Part shown: in pieces, positions 15,137-24,357 of the stretch
Layout: the number at the start of each line of letters is the position of its first letter
Numbering within the stretch: position 1 is the stretch's first letter
NCBI GenBank assembly: GCA_024236415.1
Contig: JACKKN010000001.1
Span: 186,001-250,000, forward strand
DNA from: Hyphomicrobiales bacterium
Lineage (GTDB): Bacteria; Pseudomonadota; Alphaproteobacteria; Rhodospirillales; JACKKN01
DNA length: 64,000 nt
Direction of reading: 5' to 3'
Notes under the pieces: model-generated
Told to the model about the DNA's origin: nothing
The model's input: only the letters and a program-made list of their open reading frames with translations
Database searches by the model: none
Position numbers and translations under genes: made by a program

Positions 15137-16410
15137 TCGCCGTCATGCTGATCGCCGCCCTGGTGCTGACCGTCATGGGGGCGCCGGTGGCCGTGGCCCT
15201 GGCCGGTGGGTCGCTGATCTTCATCATGGTCACGGGCCAGGTGCCGGACCTGGTGGTCCTGCACCGCATGATCGGCGGCGTCGACAGCTTCCCCCTGCTG
15301 GCGGTGCCGTTCTTCATCCTGGCCGGCAACCTGATGAATTCGTCGGGCATCACCAGCCGCATCTTCGAGTTCGCCAAGGCCGTGGTCGGCTGGCTGCCGG
15401 GCGGCCTGGGCCACGTCAACGTGGGCGCCAGCGTGGTGTTCGCCGGCATGTCGGGCGCCGCCGTGGCCGATGCCGGCGGCCTGGGGTCGATCGAGATCAA
15501 GGCCATGAAGGACGCCGGCTACGACACAGAGTTCTCGGTCGGCATCACCGCCGCGTCGTCGACCATCGGCCCCATCATCCCGCCGTCCCTGCCCATGGTC
15601 ATCTATGGGGTGCTGGCCTCGGCCTCCATCGGCAAGCTGTTCGCCGCCGGCTTCGTGCCCGGCCTGCTGATGGCCGGGGCGCTGATGGTCATGATCGCGG
15701 TGATCGCGCGGCGGCGCTCGTATCCCGTCGATTCGGCCTTCCGGGTCGGCAACCTGGTGCGCCGCACGCGCGAGGCGTTCCTGTCCCTGATGACCCCGGT
15801 GATCGTCGCCGGCGGCATCATCAGCGGCGCCCTGACCCCCACCGAGGCGGCCATCGCCGCCGCCGCCTACGCCCTGTTCCTGGGGCTGGTGGTGTACCGG
15901 TCCCTGAACCTGAGGCGCCTGGCGGCGGTGTCCATGCGCTCCATCGAGACCACGGCGGTGGTGCTGTTCGTGGTCGCCGCCGCCTCCATCTTCGCCTGGA
16001 TCCTGACCAGCAACAACGTGGCCACCGACCTGGCCAGCCGGCTGCTGGGAATCACCGACAGCAAGGTGCTGCTGACCCTGATCATCCTGGTGCTGCTGCT
16101 GGTGGTGGGCTGCTTCATGGAGACCATCGCCGCCATGATCATCCTGGTCCCGGTGCTGCTGCCGGTGGTGACCCAGTTCGGCTTCGACCCCACCCATTTC
16201 GGCGTGATCGTGGTGCTGACCCTGATGATCGGCCTGCTGACCCCGCCGGTGGGGGTGGTGCTGTACGTGCTGTCCAGCATCTCGGGCCTCAGCTTCGAAC
16301 GCTGCGTTTCGGCGACGGCGCCGTTCCTGGTGCCGCTGGTGGCGGTGCTGCTGCTGGTCGCCTACGTCCCCGAGATTTCCCTGTGGCTGCCCAACCTGAT
16401 TTTCCGGTGA
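15133..16410 (+). CDS. dctM: TRAP transporter large permease subunit (hexuronate module)
   Basis: 425 residues, about 11-12 hydrophobic helices. This is the ion-coupled transport channel of the TRAP system. Typical DctM sequences are present: PFFILAGNLMN, the FAGMSGAAVADAGGLGSIEI loop, SSTIGPIIPPSLPMVIYGV, and later VVGCFMETIAAMIILVPVLLP with LLTPPVGVVLYV. The start overlaps the dctQ stop. It ends 31 bp before kduI, so transport and catabolic genes form one operon. Confidence 0.94.
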   Translation: MIAVMLIAALVLTVMGAPVAVALAGGSLIFIMVTGQVPDLVVLHRMIGGVDSFPLLAVPFFILAGNLMNSSGITSRIFEFAKAVVGWLPGGLGHVNVGASVVFAGMSGAAVADAGGLGSIEIKAMKDAGYDTEFSVGITAASSTIGPIIPPSLPMVIYGVLASASIGKLFAAGFVPGLLMAGALMVMIAVIARRRSYPVDSAFRVGNLVRRTREAFLSLMTPVIVAGGIISGALTPTEAAIAAAAYALFLGLVVYRSLNLRRLAAVSMRSIETTAVVLFVVAAASIFAWILTSNNVATDLASRLLGITDSKVLLTLIILVLLLVVGCFMETIAAMIILVPVLLPVVTQFGFDPTHFGVIVVLTLMIGLLTPPVGVVLYVLSSISGLSFERCVSATAPFLVPLVAVLLLVAYVPEISLWLPNLIFR

Positions 16411-16441
16411 GCCCGCCGCCCCCCCGAACAGGAGAAGACCG

Positions 16442-17272
16442 TTGCACCTGTATCGTTCCAACCACCCCGAAGACGTCGCGACCCTGAACACCGCGCAACT
16501 GCGGGACCGCTTCCTGATCGAGGAGATCTTCCGCGACGGCGCCGTCGCCATGTCCTACGTCCAGGACGACCGCATGATCGTCGGCGGCGCCGTGCCCACG
16601 GACGGGCCCCTGGTCCTGGACGACGCAACCATCGGCGTCCAGGCCGGGACCCTGTCGCGACGCGAGTTCGGGGTCATCAACCTGGGCGGTCCCGGCGAGG
16701 TGGGGTTCGGCAACAACCGTTTCGACATGGCCGCCCGCGACGGCCTGTACATGGGCGCCGGACAGCATGCCTTTACCTTCGCCAGCGCCAGCGCCGACGA
16801 CCCGGCGCGGTTCTACATCGCCTCGACCCCGGCCCACCGGGCCTACGACGCCCACCACATCCCCTTCGAGCGGACCATCGCCCTGCACCTGGGCGACCCG
16901 GCCAAGGCCAACGTCCGCACCATCCACCAGTACGTCCATCCCGAGATCTGCAAGTCGGCGCAGCTGCTGATGGGCATGACCATGCTGGAATCGGGCAGCA
17001 ACTGGAACACCATGCCCTGCCACACCCACGACCGGCGCATGGAGGTCTACTTCTACTTCGACCTGCCGCCCGAGGAGCGGGTGTTCCACTTCATGGGCGC
17101 CGTGGACGAGACGCGGCACCTGGTGGTGGCCCCCGAGCAGGGAGTGATCGCGCCCAGCTGGTCCATCCATTCCGGGGTTGGCACCGCGTCCTACAGCTTC
17201 ATCTGGTCCATGGCCGGCGAGAACCAGGTTTTCGACGACATGGACGGCGTCGCCACCTCGGCCCTGCGGTAG
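16442..17272 (+). CDS. kduI: 5-dehydro-4-deoxy-D-glucuronate (DKI) isomerase
   Basis: 276 residues, the usual KduI length. Isomerises 4-deoxy-L-threo-5-hexosulose uronate, the product of unsaturated uronide breakdown, to 2,5-diketo-3-deoxygluconate. It is a cupin-like zinc enzyme; by alignment with E. coli KduI the ligands are His194, His196, Glu201 and His243, all present (CHTHDRRMEV and WSIHSG). Translation appears to start at a TTG (16442), preceded by AGGAGAAG at a good distance; no ATG fits the family N-terminus. It is followed directly by kduD. Confidence 0.94.
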   Translation: MHLYRSNHPEDVATLNTAQLRDRFLIEEIFRDGAVAMSYVQDDRMIVGGAVPTDGPLVLDDATIGVQAGTLSRREFGVINLGGPGEVGFGNNRFDMAARDGLYMGAGQHAFTFASASADDPARFYIASTPAHRAYDAHHIPFERTIALHLGDPAKANVRTIHQYVHPEICKSAQLLMGMTMLESGSNWNTMPCHTHDRRMEVYFYFDLPPEERVFHFMGAVDETRHLVVAPEQGVIAPSWSIHSGVGTASYSFIWSMAGENQVFDDMDGVATSALR

Positions 17273-17279
17273 GGCGGCC

Positions 17280-18029
17280 GTGTTCGACCTTTCCGGCCGG
17301 GTCGCCGTCGTCACCGGTGCCGGGCGCGGCATCGGCCAGGGCATCGCCGCCGCCCTGGCGGCGGCCGGGGCCGACGTCCTGGGCGTGCAGCGCGGGGCCA
17401 TGGACGAGACCGAAGCGCGGGTGGAGGACGCCGGGCGGCGGTTCCTGGGCCTGCGCGCCGACATGGCCGACCGGGCGACCGCCCCGCGCATCGTCGCCAC
17501 CGCCCTGGAGGTGTTCGGCCGCATCGACATCCTGGTCAACAACGCCGGCATCATCCGCCGCGCCGAGGCCGTGGACATGGCCGAGGCGGACTGGGACGAC
17601 GTGCTGGAGGTCAACCTGTCGGCCGCCTTCCTGCTGAGCCGCACCGCCGCTCGCCACTGGATCGGCGCCGGCCTGGGCGGCAAGGTCATCAACATCGCCT
17701 CCATGCTGTCGTTCCAGGGCGGCATCCGCGTCGCCGGCTACACCGCCAGCAAGAGCGGCCTGCTGGGCCTGACCCGGCTGCTGGCCAACGAGTGGGCCGC
17801 CCGGGGCATCAACGTGAACGCCATCGCGCCCGGCTACATCCGCACCGACAACACCCGCGCCCTGCGCGAGGACGCGGCGCGCAACGCCGAGATCCTGGCC
17901 CGCATCCCGGCCGGCCGCTGGGGCGAGCCCGGCGACCTGGGCGGCGCCGCCGTGTTCCTGGCCTCGGCGGCGGCGGACTACGTCCACGGCGCCGTGCTGC
18001 CGGTGGACGGGGGCTGGCTGGCGCGGTGA
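17280..18029 (+). CDS. kduD: 2-dehydro-3-deoxy-D-gluconate 5-dehydrogenase (SDR)
   Basis: 249 residues from the GTG at 17280, 8 bp after the kduI stop. Classical SDR: TGAGRGIG at 12-19 for NAD, LVNNAGI, catalytic Ser in INIASM, Tyr154 and Lys158 (YTASK), and a C-terminal VHGAVLPVDGGW. It reduces the KduI product to 2-keto-3-deoxygluconate. Specificity is inferred from position between kduI and the KDG kinase. The stop overlaps the next start as GTGA. Confidence 0.9.
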   Translation: MFDLSGRVAVVTGAGRGIGQGIAAALAAAGADVLGVQRGAMDETEARVEDAGRRFLGLRADMADRATAPRIVATALEVFGRIDILVNNAGIIRRAEAVDMAEADWDDVLEVNLSAAFLLSRTAARHWIGAGLGGKVINIASMLSFQGGIRVAGYTASKSGLLGLTRLLANEWAARGINVNAIAPGYIRTDNTRALREDAARNAEILARIPAGRWGEPGDLGGAAVFLASAAADYVHGAVLPVDGGWLAR

Positions 18030-18994
18030 GCGCGGGGATCCTGTGCATCGGCGAATGCATGGTCGAGCTGGCGCCCGACGCGGCCGCCGGCGACGGCATG
18101 TACCGCCAGGGATTCGCCGGCGACACCTTCAACACCGCGGTCTACCTGGCGCGGCTGCGGGCCGGCCCGGTGGACTACATGACCGCCGTGGGCACGGACC
18201 CCCTGAGCGACCGGCTGGTGGCGCGCCTGCGCGACGAGGGCGTCGGCACCGGCCCCGTGCGGCGGTTCGCCGACCGCGCCCCGGGCCTGTACCTGATCGA
18301 GACCGACGCGGCCGGGGAGCGCCGGTTCCAGTACTGGCGGGGTGCCTCGGCGGCGCGGGCCATGCTGCGCGGGCTCGACCGGGCGGCGCTGGCGGAGGTG
18401 CTGGCGCCCTATGCCGCGGTCTACCTGTCCGGCATCACCCTGGCGGTGCTGGAGGACGAAGGCCGGTGGCCGCTGCTGGACGCCCTGGCCGACTGGCGAC
18501 GCCGCGGCGGCCGCCGGTTCGTCGCCTTCGATTCCAACTACCGTGCCGTGCTGTGGCCCGACCCGGCCGCGGCGGCGACCGCGTTCCGCCGGGCGGCGGC
18601 GGTCAGCGACGTTGTGCTGGGCACCTGGGACGATGACGCCGCCCTTTTCGGCGACGCCGCACCCGAGGATGCCGCCGCGCGGTGGCGGGACTGGGGCGCG
18701 GCCACGGTGGTGGTGCGCACGGGGGCGACGGGTTCGCTCGTCGCCGGCCCGGACGGCACGCGCACACGGGTGGCGGCGGCGGCGCACGGCCGGGTGGTGG
18801 ATACCACCGGCGGCGGCGATTCCTTCAATGCCGGGTTTCTGGCCCTGTTCCTGGCCGGCGCCCCGGCGGCGAAGGCGGCCGCCTTCGGCCACCGGGTGGC
18901 CGGCCAGGTGGTTACCTGCCCGGGCGCCATCATGGACCGGGACCGGTGGGACGCGGTATATCCGACCCTGGCAGGGGAGGAGGCAGGCCCATGA
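18026..18994 (+). CDS. kdgK: 2-keto-3-deoxygluconate kinase (PfkB family)
   Basis: 322 residues from the GTG at 18026. Phosphorylates KDG to KDPG with ATP. The N-terminus shows the PfkB strand and substrate loop (CIGECMVELAP, GFAGDTFNTAVYLARL). The C-terminal half has VVVRTGATGS and the anion-hole and catalytic-Asp motif DTTGGGDSFNAGF. The specific name follows from its place between kduD and the KDPG aldolase. It is joined to both neighbours by GTGA/ATGA overlaps. Confidence 0.9.
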   Translation: MSAGILCIGECMVELAPDAAAGDGMYRQGFAGDTFNTAVYLARLRAGPVDYMTAVGTDPLSDRLVARLRDEGVGTGPVRRFADRAPGLYLIETDAAGERRFQYWRGASAARAMLRGLDRAALAEVLAPYAAVYLSGITLAVLEDEGRWPLLDALADWRRRGGRRFVAFDSNYRAVLWPDPAAAATAFRRAAAVSDVVLGTWDDDAALFGDAAPEDAAARWRDWGAATVVVRTGATGSLVAGPDGTRTRVAAAAHGRVVDTTGGGDSFNAGFLALFLAGAPAAKAAAFGHRVAGQVVTCPGAIMDRDRWDAVYPTLAGEEAGP

Positions 18995-19614
18995 GCACCA
19001 CCATGGCGGAGATCCTGGGCCGGGCGCGCGTGGTCCCGGTGCTGGAGGTGGCGCGCGCGGACGACGCCGTGCCCCTGGCACGGGCCCTGGCCGCCGGCGG
19101 CCTGACGGTGATCGAGGTGACGCTGCGCACCGCCGCGGCCCTGGCGGCCGTAGCCGCCATCCTGGACCGGGTCCCCGCCTGCACCGTGGGGGTCGGTTCC
19201 ATCCGCGACGGCGCCATGCTGCGCGCGGCGCGGGACAGCGGCGCCGCCTTCGGCGTCTCGCCGGGCACGAACCCCGACCTGCTGGACGCCGCCTGCGCCA
19301 CCGATTGGCCGTTCCTGCCCGGCGCCGCCACGGTCAGCGAGGTCATGGCCCTGGGCGCCCGGGGCCTGACGGTGCAGAAGCTGTTTCCGGCGGCGCTGCT
19401 GGGCGGCACGGCCTTCCTGCGCGCGGTGGCCGGGCCCCTGCCCGACGTCCGCTTCTGCCCCACCGGCGGCATCACCGCCGAGACGGCCGCCGACTTCCTG
19501 GCCCTGGGCAACGTGCTGGCGGTGGGCGGCACCTGGATCGCGCCCCGCGACCTGGTGGCCCGCGGCGACTGGGACGCCATCACCCGCCGCGCCGCCGCCG
19601 CCGCCGCCCTGTAG
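18991..19614 (+). CDS. eda: KDPG/KHG aldolase family protein
   Basis: 207 residues. Splits KDPG into pyruvate and glyceraldehyde-3-phosphate through a Schiff base. Family marks: VVPVLEVARADDAVPLA, IEVTLRT with Glu42, AFGVSPGTNPDLLDA, and VQKLFPAALLGG with Lys130 as the Schiff-base lysine, then CPTGGITAETAADFL. One segment differs: GVGSIRDG where most members have GAGTVL. It ends the uronate operon; no terminator is visible before the next promoter at 19.67 kb. Confidence 0.9.
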   Translation: MSTTMAEILGRARVVPVLEVARADDAVPLARALAAGGLTVIEVTLRTAAALAAVAAILDRVPACTVGVGSIRDGAMLRAARDSGAAFGVSPGTNPDLLDAACATDWPFLPGAATVSEVMALGARGLTVQKLFPAALLGGTAFLRAVAGPLPDVRFCPTGGITAETAADFLALGNVLAVGGTWIAPRDLVARGDWDAITRRAAAAAAL

Positions 19615-19666
19615 GACCGGCACGCCCCGTCCCCAGGCGTTAATGGCTGGAAAACCGGGCGCTTAT

Positions 19667-19687
19667 ATGTTATCAATTGGATAACAT
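19667..19687. promoter_or_regulatory. Operator site A (TGTTA-N9-TAACA)
   Basis: ATGTTATC (19667-19674) and GATAACAT (19680-19687) are exact reverse complements around AATTG. This is the most symmetric of seven related sites. It lies 30 bp before the maoC-like start, a position that would overlap the promoter. Confidence 0.75.
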
Positions 19688-19716
19688 TAAGGGCGGGGCG
19701 GCGAGGCCATCTCCAC

Positions 19717-20169
19717 ATGGCGACATACCTGGAAGACTACGCCGAGGGCGAGACCTACGAGTTCGGCCGCTACGCCTTCACCGAGCAGAACATCATCGCC
19801 TTCGCCCGGGAGTTCGACCCGCAGGCGTTCCACGTCGATCCCCAGGCCGCTGCGGCGGGGCCCTTCGGCGGCCTGGTCGCGTCGGGCTTCCATACCCTGT
19901 CGGCCATGATGCGCCTGCTGGTGGACCATTTCATCAGCCCCGAGGCGAGCCTGGGGTCGCCGGGCATGGGCGAGATCCGCTGGCTGGCGCCGGTGCGGCC
20001 GGGCGACGTGCTGGGGGCCCGCCTGACGGTGACCGAACGCCGCCTGTCCAGGTCCAGGCCCGACCGGGGCGCGCTGGTCCAGTTCATCGAGATGGTCAAC
20101 CAGGACGGCACCGTGGTGATGACGGCCGTGGGCACCGGGTTCTACCGGCGGCGCCCGCGGGAGGACTGA
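19717..20169 (+). CDS. MaoC-family hot-dog dehydratase
   Basis: 150 residues, single hot-dog domain. The active-site motif FDPQAFHVD gives Asp34 and His39, the pair used for hydration or dehydration of enoyl-CoA. GPFGGLVASGFHT supplies the central helix. It probably hydrates the enoyl-CoA made by the acyl-CoA dehydrogenase encoded 5 bp downstream. It is the first gene after operator site A. The substrate is unknown. Confidence 0.9.
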   Translation: MATYLEDYAEGETYEFGRYAFTEQNIIAFAREFDPQAFHVDPQAAAAGPFGGLVASGFHTLSAMMRLLVDHFISPEASLGSPGMGEIRWLAPVRPGDVLGARLTVTERRLSRSRPDRGALVQFIEMVNQDGTVVMTAVGTGFYRRRPRED

Positions 20170-20174
20170 GTCCC

Positions 20175-21965
20175 ATGCTGGCCTACGACCCGCCGCTGGC
20201 CGATTATGCCTTCCTGCTGCACCAGGTCCTGGCGGTCGAGACCCGCCGCGACCTGCCGGGCTATGGCGACCTGAGCCCCGATTTCACCGCCGCCGTGCTG
20301 GGCGAGGCGGGGCGCCTGGTGGTCAACGAGCTGCTGCCCCTGAACCTGAGCGGCGACGCCGAGGGCTGTACCTTCGCCGACGGCGCCGTGCGCACGCCGC
20401 GGGGGTTCAAGGAGGCCTATGGCAAGCTGGTGGACGGCGGCTGGATCGGCCTGTCGGGCAGCGCCGAGTACGGCGGCCAGGGCCTGCCCGGCATCCTGTC
20501 GGCGGCGGTGTCCGAGTTCCTGGTGTCGGCCAACATGGGGTTCAGCGGCTATGTGGACCTGACCCAGGCGGCGGCGCGGACCCTGTGGGTCCACGGCACG
20601 GCGGACCAGAAGGCCCGCTACCTGGGGCCCCTGACCACCGGCGCCTGGGGCGGCGCCATGGCCCTGACCGAGCCCCAGGCCGGCACCGACCTGGGCCTGC
20701 TGCGCTGCCGCGCCGAGGCGGCCGGCGACGGCACCTATCGCATCACCGGGTCGAAGCTGTTCATCACCGCCGCCGACCACGACCTGACCGACAACATCGT
20801 CGTCCTGACCCTGGCCCGCCTGCCCGGCGGCCCGCCGGGCACGCGGGGGCTCAGCCTGTTCCTGGTGCCCCGCTTCCCGGTCGCCGCCGACGGCACCCTG
20901 GGCCCGCGCAACGCCATGACGACCGTGTCCCTGGAGCACAAGATGGGGGTGCGCGCCTCGGCCACCTGCGCGCTCGCCTTCGAGGGCGCCGTGGGCGAGC
21001 TGATCGGCGGCGAGCACGAGGGCCTGGCGCGCATGTTCACCATGATGAACGACACCCGCCTGGGGGTCGGCATGCAGGGCCTGGCCATCGCCGAGGTGGC
21101 GTACCAGAACGCCCTGGCCTACGCCCGCGACCGGCGCCAGGGGCGGGCGCCCGGGGACCATGCGCCGGCCGCCGGCGGCGCCGACCCCATCGTCCGCCAC
21201 CCGGACGTGCGCCGCATGCTGCTGCGGATCAAGTCGTTCACCGGCGCGGCGCGGGCCCTGGCCCTGTGGACGGCGGTGCAGATCGACACCGCCGACGGCC
21301 ACCCCGACCCGGCGGCCCGGCGCGAGGCCGAGGACCTGGTGGCCCTGATGACCCCGGTGATCAAGGCCCATTTCACCGACATGGGGTCCGCCGCCGCCAA
21401 CCTGGCGCTGCAATGCTACGGCGGCCACGGATACATCCGCGAATGGGGGGTCGAGCAGCTGGTGCGCGACGTGCGCATCACCCAGATCTACGAGGGCACC
21501 AACGGCGTCCAGGCCCTGGACCTGGTGGGGCGCAAGCTGCGCCAGGACAACGAGCGCGCGCCGCGCCTGTTCCTGGCCCGGGTGGCCGACACCTGCGCCG
21601 CCGCCGGTGCCGGTCCGGCCCGGGAATTGGTGACCGACCTGGCGGCCATGGCCGACACCCTGGGCCGGGCCACCGACTGGATCGTGGCCCAGGACCGGGT
21701 CCGCGCCGCCGCCGCGGCCACCGATTACCTGGGCCTGTTCGCGCGGGTGGCCCTGGCCTGGTCCTGGGTCCGCATCGTCATGGCGGCCGGGACGGCAGCC
21801 GCCGCCGGCACGCTTGATGCCGCCCGCGCCGGCGACCGGGCGCGCACCGCCGCCCACTACCTGGCCCTGGCCCGGCCCGAGGCCGAGATGCTGGCCGCCC
21901 GATGCCGCCGCTGCGTCGACCTACCCGACCTGGCCGACTTCCGCGTCGACGGCGACGCCGCCTAG
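20175..21965 (+). CDS. Acyl-CoA dehydrogenase, long form (DmdC-like)
   Basis: 596 residues, longer than ordinary acyl-CoA dehydrogenases because of N- and C-terminal helical extensions typical of the group that includes 3-methylmercaptopropionyl-CoA dehydrogenase. Seen: AMALTEPQAGTDLG, YRITGSKLFITA, HKMGVRASATC, CYGGHGYIREWGVEQLVRD, and IYEGTNGVQALDL with Glu440 at the medium-chain-type catalytic position. Many members act on fatty acyl-CoAs, so the DMSP-type substrate is not implied. The stop overlaps the stop of the convergent acyl-CoA synthetase by 4 bp. Confidence 0.9.
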   Translation: MLAYDPPLADYAFLLHQVLAVETRRDLPGYGDLSPDFTAAVLGEAGRLVVNELLPLNLSGDAEGCTFADGAVRTPRGFKEAYGKLVDGGWIGLSGSAEYGGQGLPGILSAAVSEFLVSANMGFSGYVDLTQAAARTLWVHGTADQKARYLGPLTTGAWGGAMALTEPQAGTDLGLLRCRAEAAGDGTYRITGSKLFITAADHDLTDNIVVLTLARLPGGPPGTRGLSLFLVPRFPVAADGTLGPRNAMTTVSLEHKMGVRASATCALAFEGAVGELIGGEHEGLARMFTMMNDTRLGVGMQGLAIAEVAYQNALAYARDRRQGRAPGDHAPAAGGADPIVRHPDVRRMLLRIKSFTGAARALALWTAVQIDTADGHPDPAARREAEDLVALMTPVIKAHFTDMGSAAANLALQCYGGHGYIREWGVEQLVRDVRITQIYEGTNGVQALDLVGRKLRQDNERAPRLFLARVADTCAAAGAGPARELVTDLAAMADTLGRATDWIVAQDRVRAAAAATDYLGLFARVALAWSWVRIVMAAGTAAAAGTLDAARAGDRARTAAHYLALARPEAEMLAARCRRCVDLPDLADFRVDGDAA

Positions 21966-23557
21966 GAATGGCCGGGGCCGTCCAGCGCCGCGCGCAGCAG
22001 GTTCTTCTGCACCTTGCCGCTGGCGTTGCGGGGCAGGGGCTCGGCCCGCACCTCGGCGCTTTCGGGGATCTTGTAGTCGGCCAGGCGGCCCGCGCACCAG
22101 GCGCGCAGGGCGGCCAGGTCGGGCCCGCCGGCGGGACTGACCACCACGGCGTGGACCCGCTCGCCCAGCACCGGGTCGGGGCGGCCGACGATGGCGCATT
22201 CGGTGATGTCGGGATGGTCCGCCAGGGCCGCCTCGACCTCGGCGCTGAACACCTTGAGGCCGCCGCGGATCAGCATGTCCTTCTGCCGGTCCAGGACCCG
22301 CACGTAGCCGTCGCCGTCCACGGTGCCGATGTCGCCCGACCGCCACCAGCCGCCGACGAAGGACTCGGCGCCCTCGCCGCGCCAGTAGCCGGGCACCACC
22401 GTGGGGCCGCGGAACCAGATCTCGCCGGGCGCGCCGGGGGGCGCCTCGCGGCCGTCCTCGTCCATGACCAGCAGCTCGCCGCAGGGCACCACCCGGCCCA
22501 CGGACCCGGCATGGGCGGCGGTGTGGCCCAGGGGCATCAGCACCGGCGGCGCCGTGGTCTCGGTGGCGCCATAGGCGTTGACCAGGGTCAGGCCCGGCAG
22601 GGCGGCGGCCAGCTCGGCGATCAGGGCCTCGGGCATGGGGGCGCCGCCGAAGCCGCCCACCCGCCAGTGCCGCAGGTCGGCCCCGGCGAAGGCCGGGTCG
22701 CGGACGCACAGGTGGTACATGGCCGGCGCCAGGGCGGCGTAGGTCAGGCCCTCGGCCGCCGCCAGGCGCAGGAATTCGGCGGCCTGGAAGCGGCGCTGGA
22801 CCACCACGCAGCCGGCGACCCGGGCCATGGTCATGATCACCGCGCCAATGCCGATGGCGTGGCTCCAGGGCGCCGCCAGGATGGTGCGCTCGCCGGGCCC
22901 CAGGCGCCAGCAGCGCTCGAACTGCAGCACCGAATGGACCAGGCCCAGGTGGGTCCAGACCGCCCCCTTGGGCAGCCCGGTGGTGCCCGAGGTGAACATG
23001 ATGGCCACGGCGTCGTCCTCGGCGGGTGCGCCGGCCGGCGCGGTCGCCGTTGTTTCCAGGGCGGCGAAGGGCGCGGCCCCGTGCGCATCGCCGGCCACGG
23101 CGAAGCGCCGGCGCGGCAGTCCGTCGCGCGGCAGGAATTCGGCCAGGGCGGCCTCGTGGACCAGGACCTTGGGCCGGGTCAGCGCCAGGGCGTGGGCCAG
23201 CTCGCGGGCCCGGTAGCGGGCGCCGAGGGGCACCGCGACCGCGCCCAGGCGCACCCCGGCCAGGAAGGCGAGCACCGCCTGGGCCCGGTTTTCCAGGTAC
23301 AGCGCCAGGCGGTCGCCGCGTTCCAGGCCGGCGGCGGCCAGGTTGCCGGCAACGGCGTCGACCCGGCGGTGCAGCTCGCCGTAGGTCAAGCGCAGGTCGC
23401 CGTCGACCAGGGCCTCGGCGTCGGGCGCCCGGGCCGCGGCCTCGGCCAGCAGGCGGTCGGCGCCGCGCGGCCGGTCGGCGTAGCACCGGACGACCCGGTT
23501 TCCGAAATGGGTTTCACGGCGGACCGCCGCCGTGGCGGCCGTGGGCCAGATGGTCAT
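21962..23557 (-). CDS. AMP-forming acyl-CoA synthetase/ligase
   Basis: 531 residues, ANL superfamily. Activates a carboxylic acid to its acyl-adenylate and then the CoA thioester. Motifs: FTSGTTGLPKG (178-188) for ATP phosphates, NAYGATETT, WWRSGDIGTVDGDGYVRVLDRQKD for the hinge, and near the C-terminus ASGKVQKN with the adenylation lysine. It is monocistronic, 35 bp from the divergent VOC gene; no copy of the cluster operator is in that gap. It lies inside the catabolic block and may activate the imported acid or a pathway intermediate. Confidence 0.92.
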   Translation of the reverse strand: MTIWPTAATAAVRRETHFGNRVVRCYADRPRGADRLLAEAAARAPDAEALVDGDLRLTYGELHRRVDAVAGNLAAAGLERGDRLALYLENRAQAVLAFLAGVRLGAVAVPLGARYRARELAHALALTRPKVLVHEAALAEFLPRDGLPRRRFAVAGDAHGAAPFAALETTATAPAGAPAEDDAVAIMFTSGTTGLPKGAVWTHLGLVHSVLQFERCWRLGPGERTILAAPWSHAIGIGAVIMTMARVAGCVVVQRRFQAAEFLRLAAAEGLTYAALAPAMYHLCVRDPAFAGADLRHWRVGGFGGAPMPEALIAELAAALPGLTLVNAYGATETTAPPVLMPLGHTAAHAGSVGRVVPCGELLVMDEDGREAPPGAPGEIWFRGPTVVPGYWRGEGAESFVGGWWRSGDIGTVDGDGYVRVLDRQKDMLIRGGLKVFSAEVEAALADHPDITECAIVGRPDPVLGERVHAVVVSPAGGPDLAALRAWCAGRLADYKIPESAEVRAEPLPRNASGKVQKNLLRAALDGPGHS

Positions 23558-23592
23558 GCGGTCGGCCTCCCCTTTGCCGTTGGAGCCTTGCC

Positions 23593-24060
23593 ATGAGCCG
23601 CGAACCCCGCCCCACGGTGCTGGCCACCGATCACACCAGTTTCACCGTCGCCGACCTGGACCGGTCCCTCGCCTTCTGGCGCGACGTCATGGGCTTCGAG
23701 GTCAGCGGCATCGTCGAGCCCGACCCCCGCTTCGCCGCCGACCTGACCGGCCTGGCCGGAGCCCGGGCACGCATCGCCTTCGTGTTCGCGCCGGGGCACA
23801 AGCTGGAACTGATCGAGTACCGCCATCCCCCCGGCCGCGACGGCCCGCCGCCCCGGCCCTGCGACCCGGGTTTCGCCCACGTCGCCTTCCAGGTCGCCGA
23901 CATCGAGGCCGCCGCCGCCGCCATCACCGCCGCCGGCTGGCGGACCATGGGCGGCATCGAGACCGTGCCCACCGGGCCGCGCCGGGGCGGGCGGGTGGTC
24001 TACCTGCGGGCGCCGGACGGGGTGGCCGTCGAGCTGATGCAGGCGCCGCCATCGCCGTGA
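23593..24060 (+). CDS. VOC-superfamily (glyoxalase/dioxygenase fold) protein
   Basis: 155 residues made of two beta-alpha-beta-beta-beta units: TDHTSFTVADLDRSLAFW with a first-strand His, KLELIEY with a Glu, FAHVAFQVADIEAA with a second His, and GVAVELMQ with a second Glu. These could bind a divalent metal as in glyoxalase I, methylmalonyl-CoA epimerase or small lyases. The substrate is unknown. It stands between the acyl-CoA synthetase and, tail to tail, a set of small isomerase-like genes. Confidence 0.85.
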   Translation: MSREPRPTVLATDHTSFTVADLDRSLAFWRDVMGFEVSGIVEPDPRFAADLTGLAGARARIAFVFAPGHKLELIEYRHPPGRDGPPPRPCDPGFAHVAFQVADIEAAAAAITAAGWRTMGGIETVPTGPRRGGRVVYLRAPDGVAVELMQAPPSP

Positions 24061-24357
24061 TCAGCCCAGGGCACGCTCGCAGAACTGGGGGAACCGGGGG
24101 TGGGCCACCAGCGGGGTGATGGTGATGTCGCCCATGTACCTGTACAGCGGCATGGCGGTGATCTGCTCGCGCACGGCGTCGTGGTCGGGCATGTTCCAGA
24201 TGGCGACCACGCCCTTGCCGCTGGCCAGGCGCCAAATGGCCAGCATCCGGCCCGATTCGTAGAGCTGGTCGCTGACCTTCCATTCGGTTTCCAGCTCGTG
24301 CTGGATGTCGCCGGTGATGAGGTTGTAGTTGATGGTGGCCTGGACCATGTATATCAC
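24061..24357 (-). CDS. Small muconolactone-isomerase-like protein (copy 1)
   Basis: 98 residues from a GTG at 24357. That start has GGAGGAA at a suitable distance and overlaps the previous stop as GTGA; an ATG three codons later is the alternative. The sequence resembles muconolactone delta-isomerase: a first beta strand, a helix, AIWRLASGKGVVAIWN, then DHDAVREQITAMPLYRYMGDITITPLVAHP. The usual fold is a ferredoxin-like alpha/beta barrel, acting as an oligomer. It is the last gene of the 24.1-29.3 kb operon, beside a second copy. Confidence 0.75.
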   Translation of the reverse strand: MIYMVQATINYNLITGDIQHELETEWKVSDQLYESGRMLAIWRLASGKGVVAIWNMPDHDAVREQITAMPLYRYMGDITITPLVAHPRFPQFCERALG

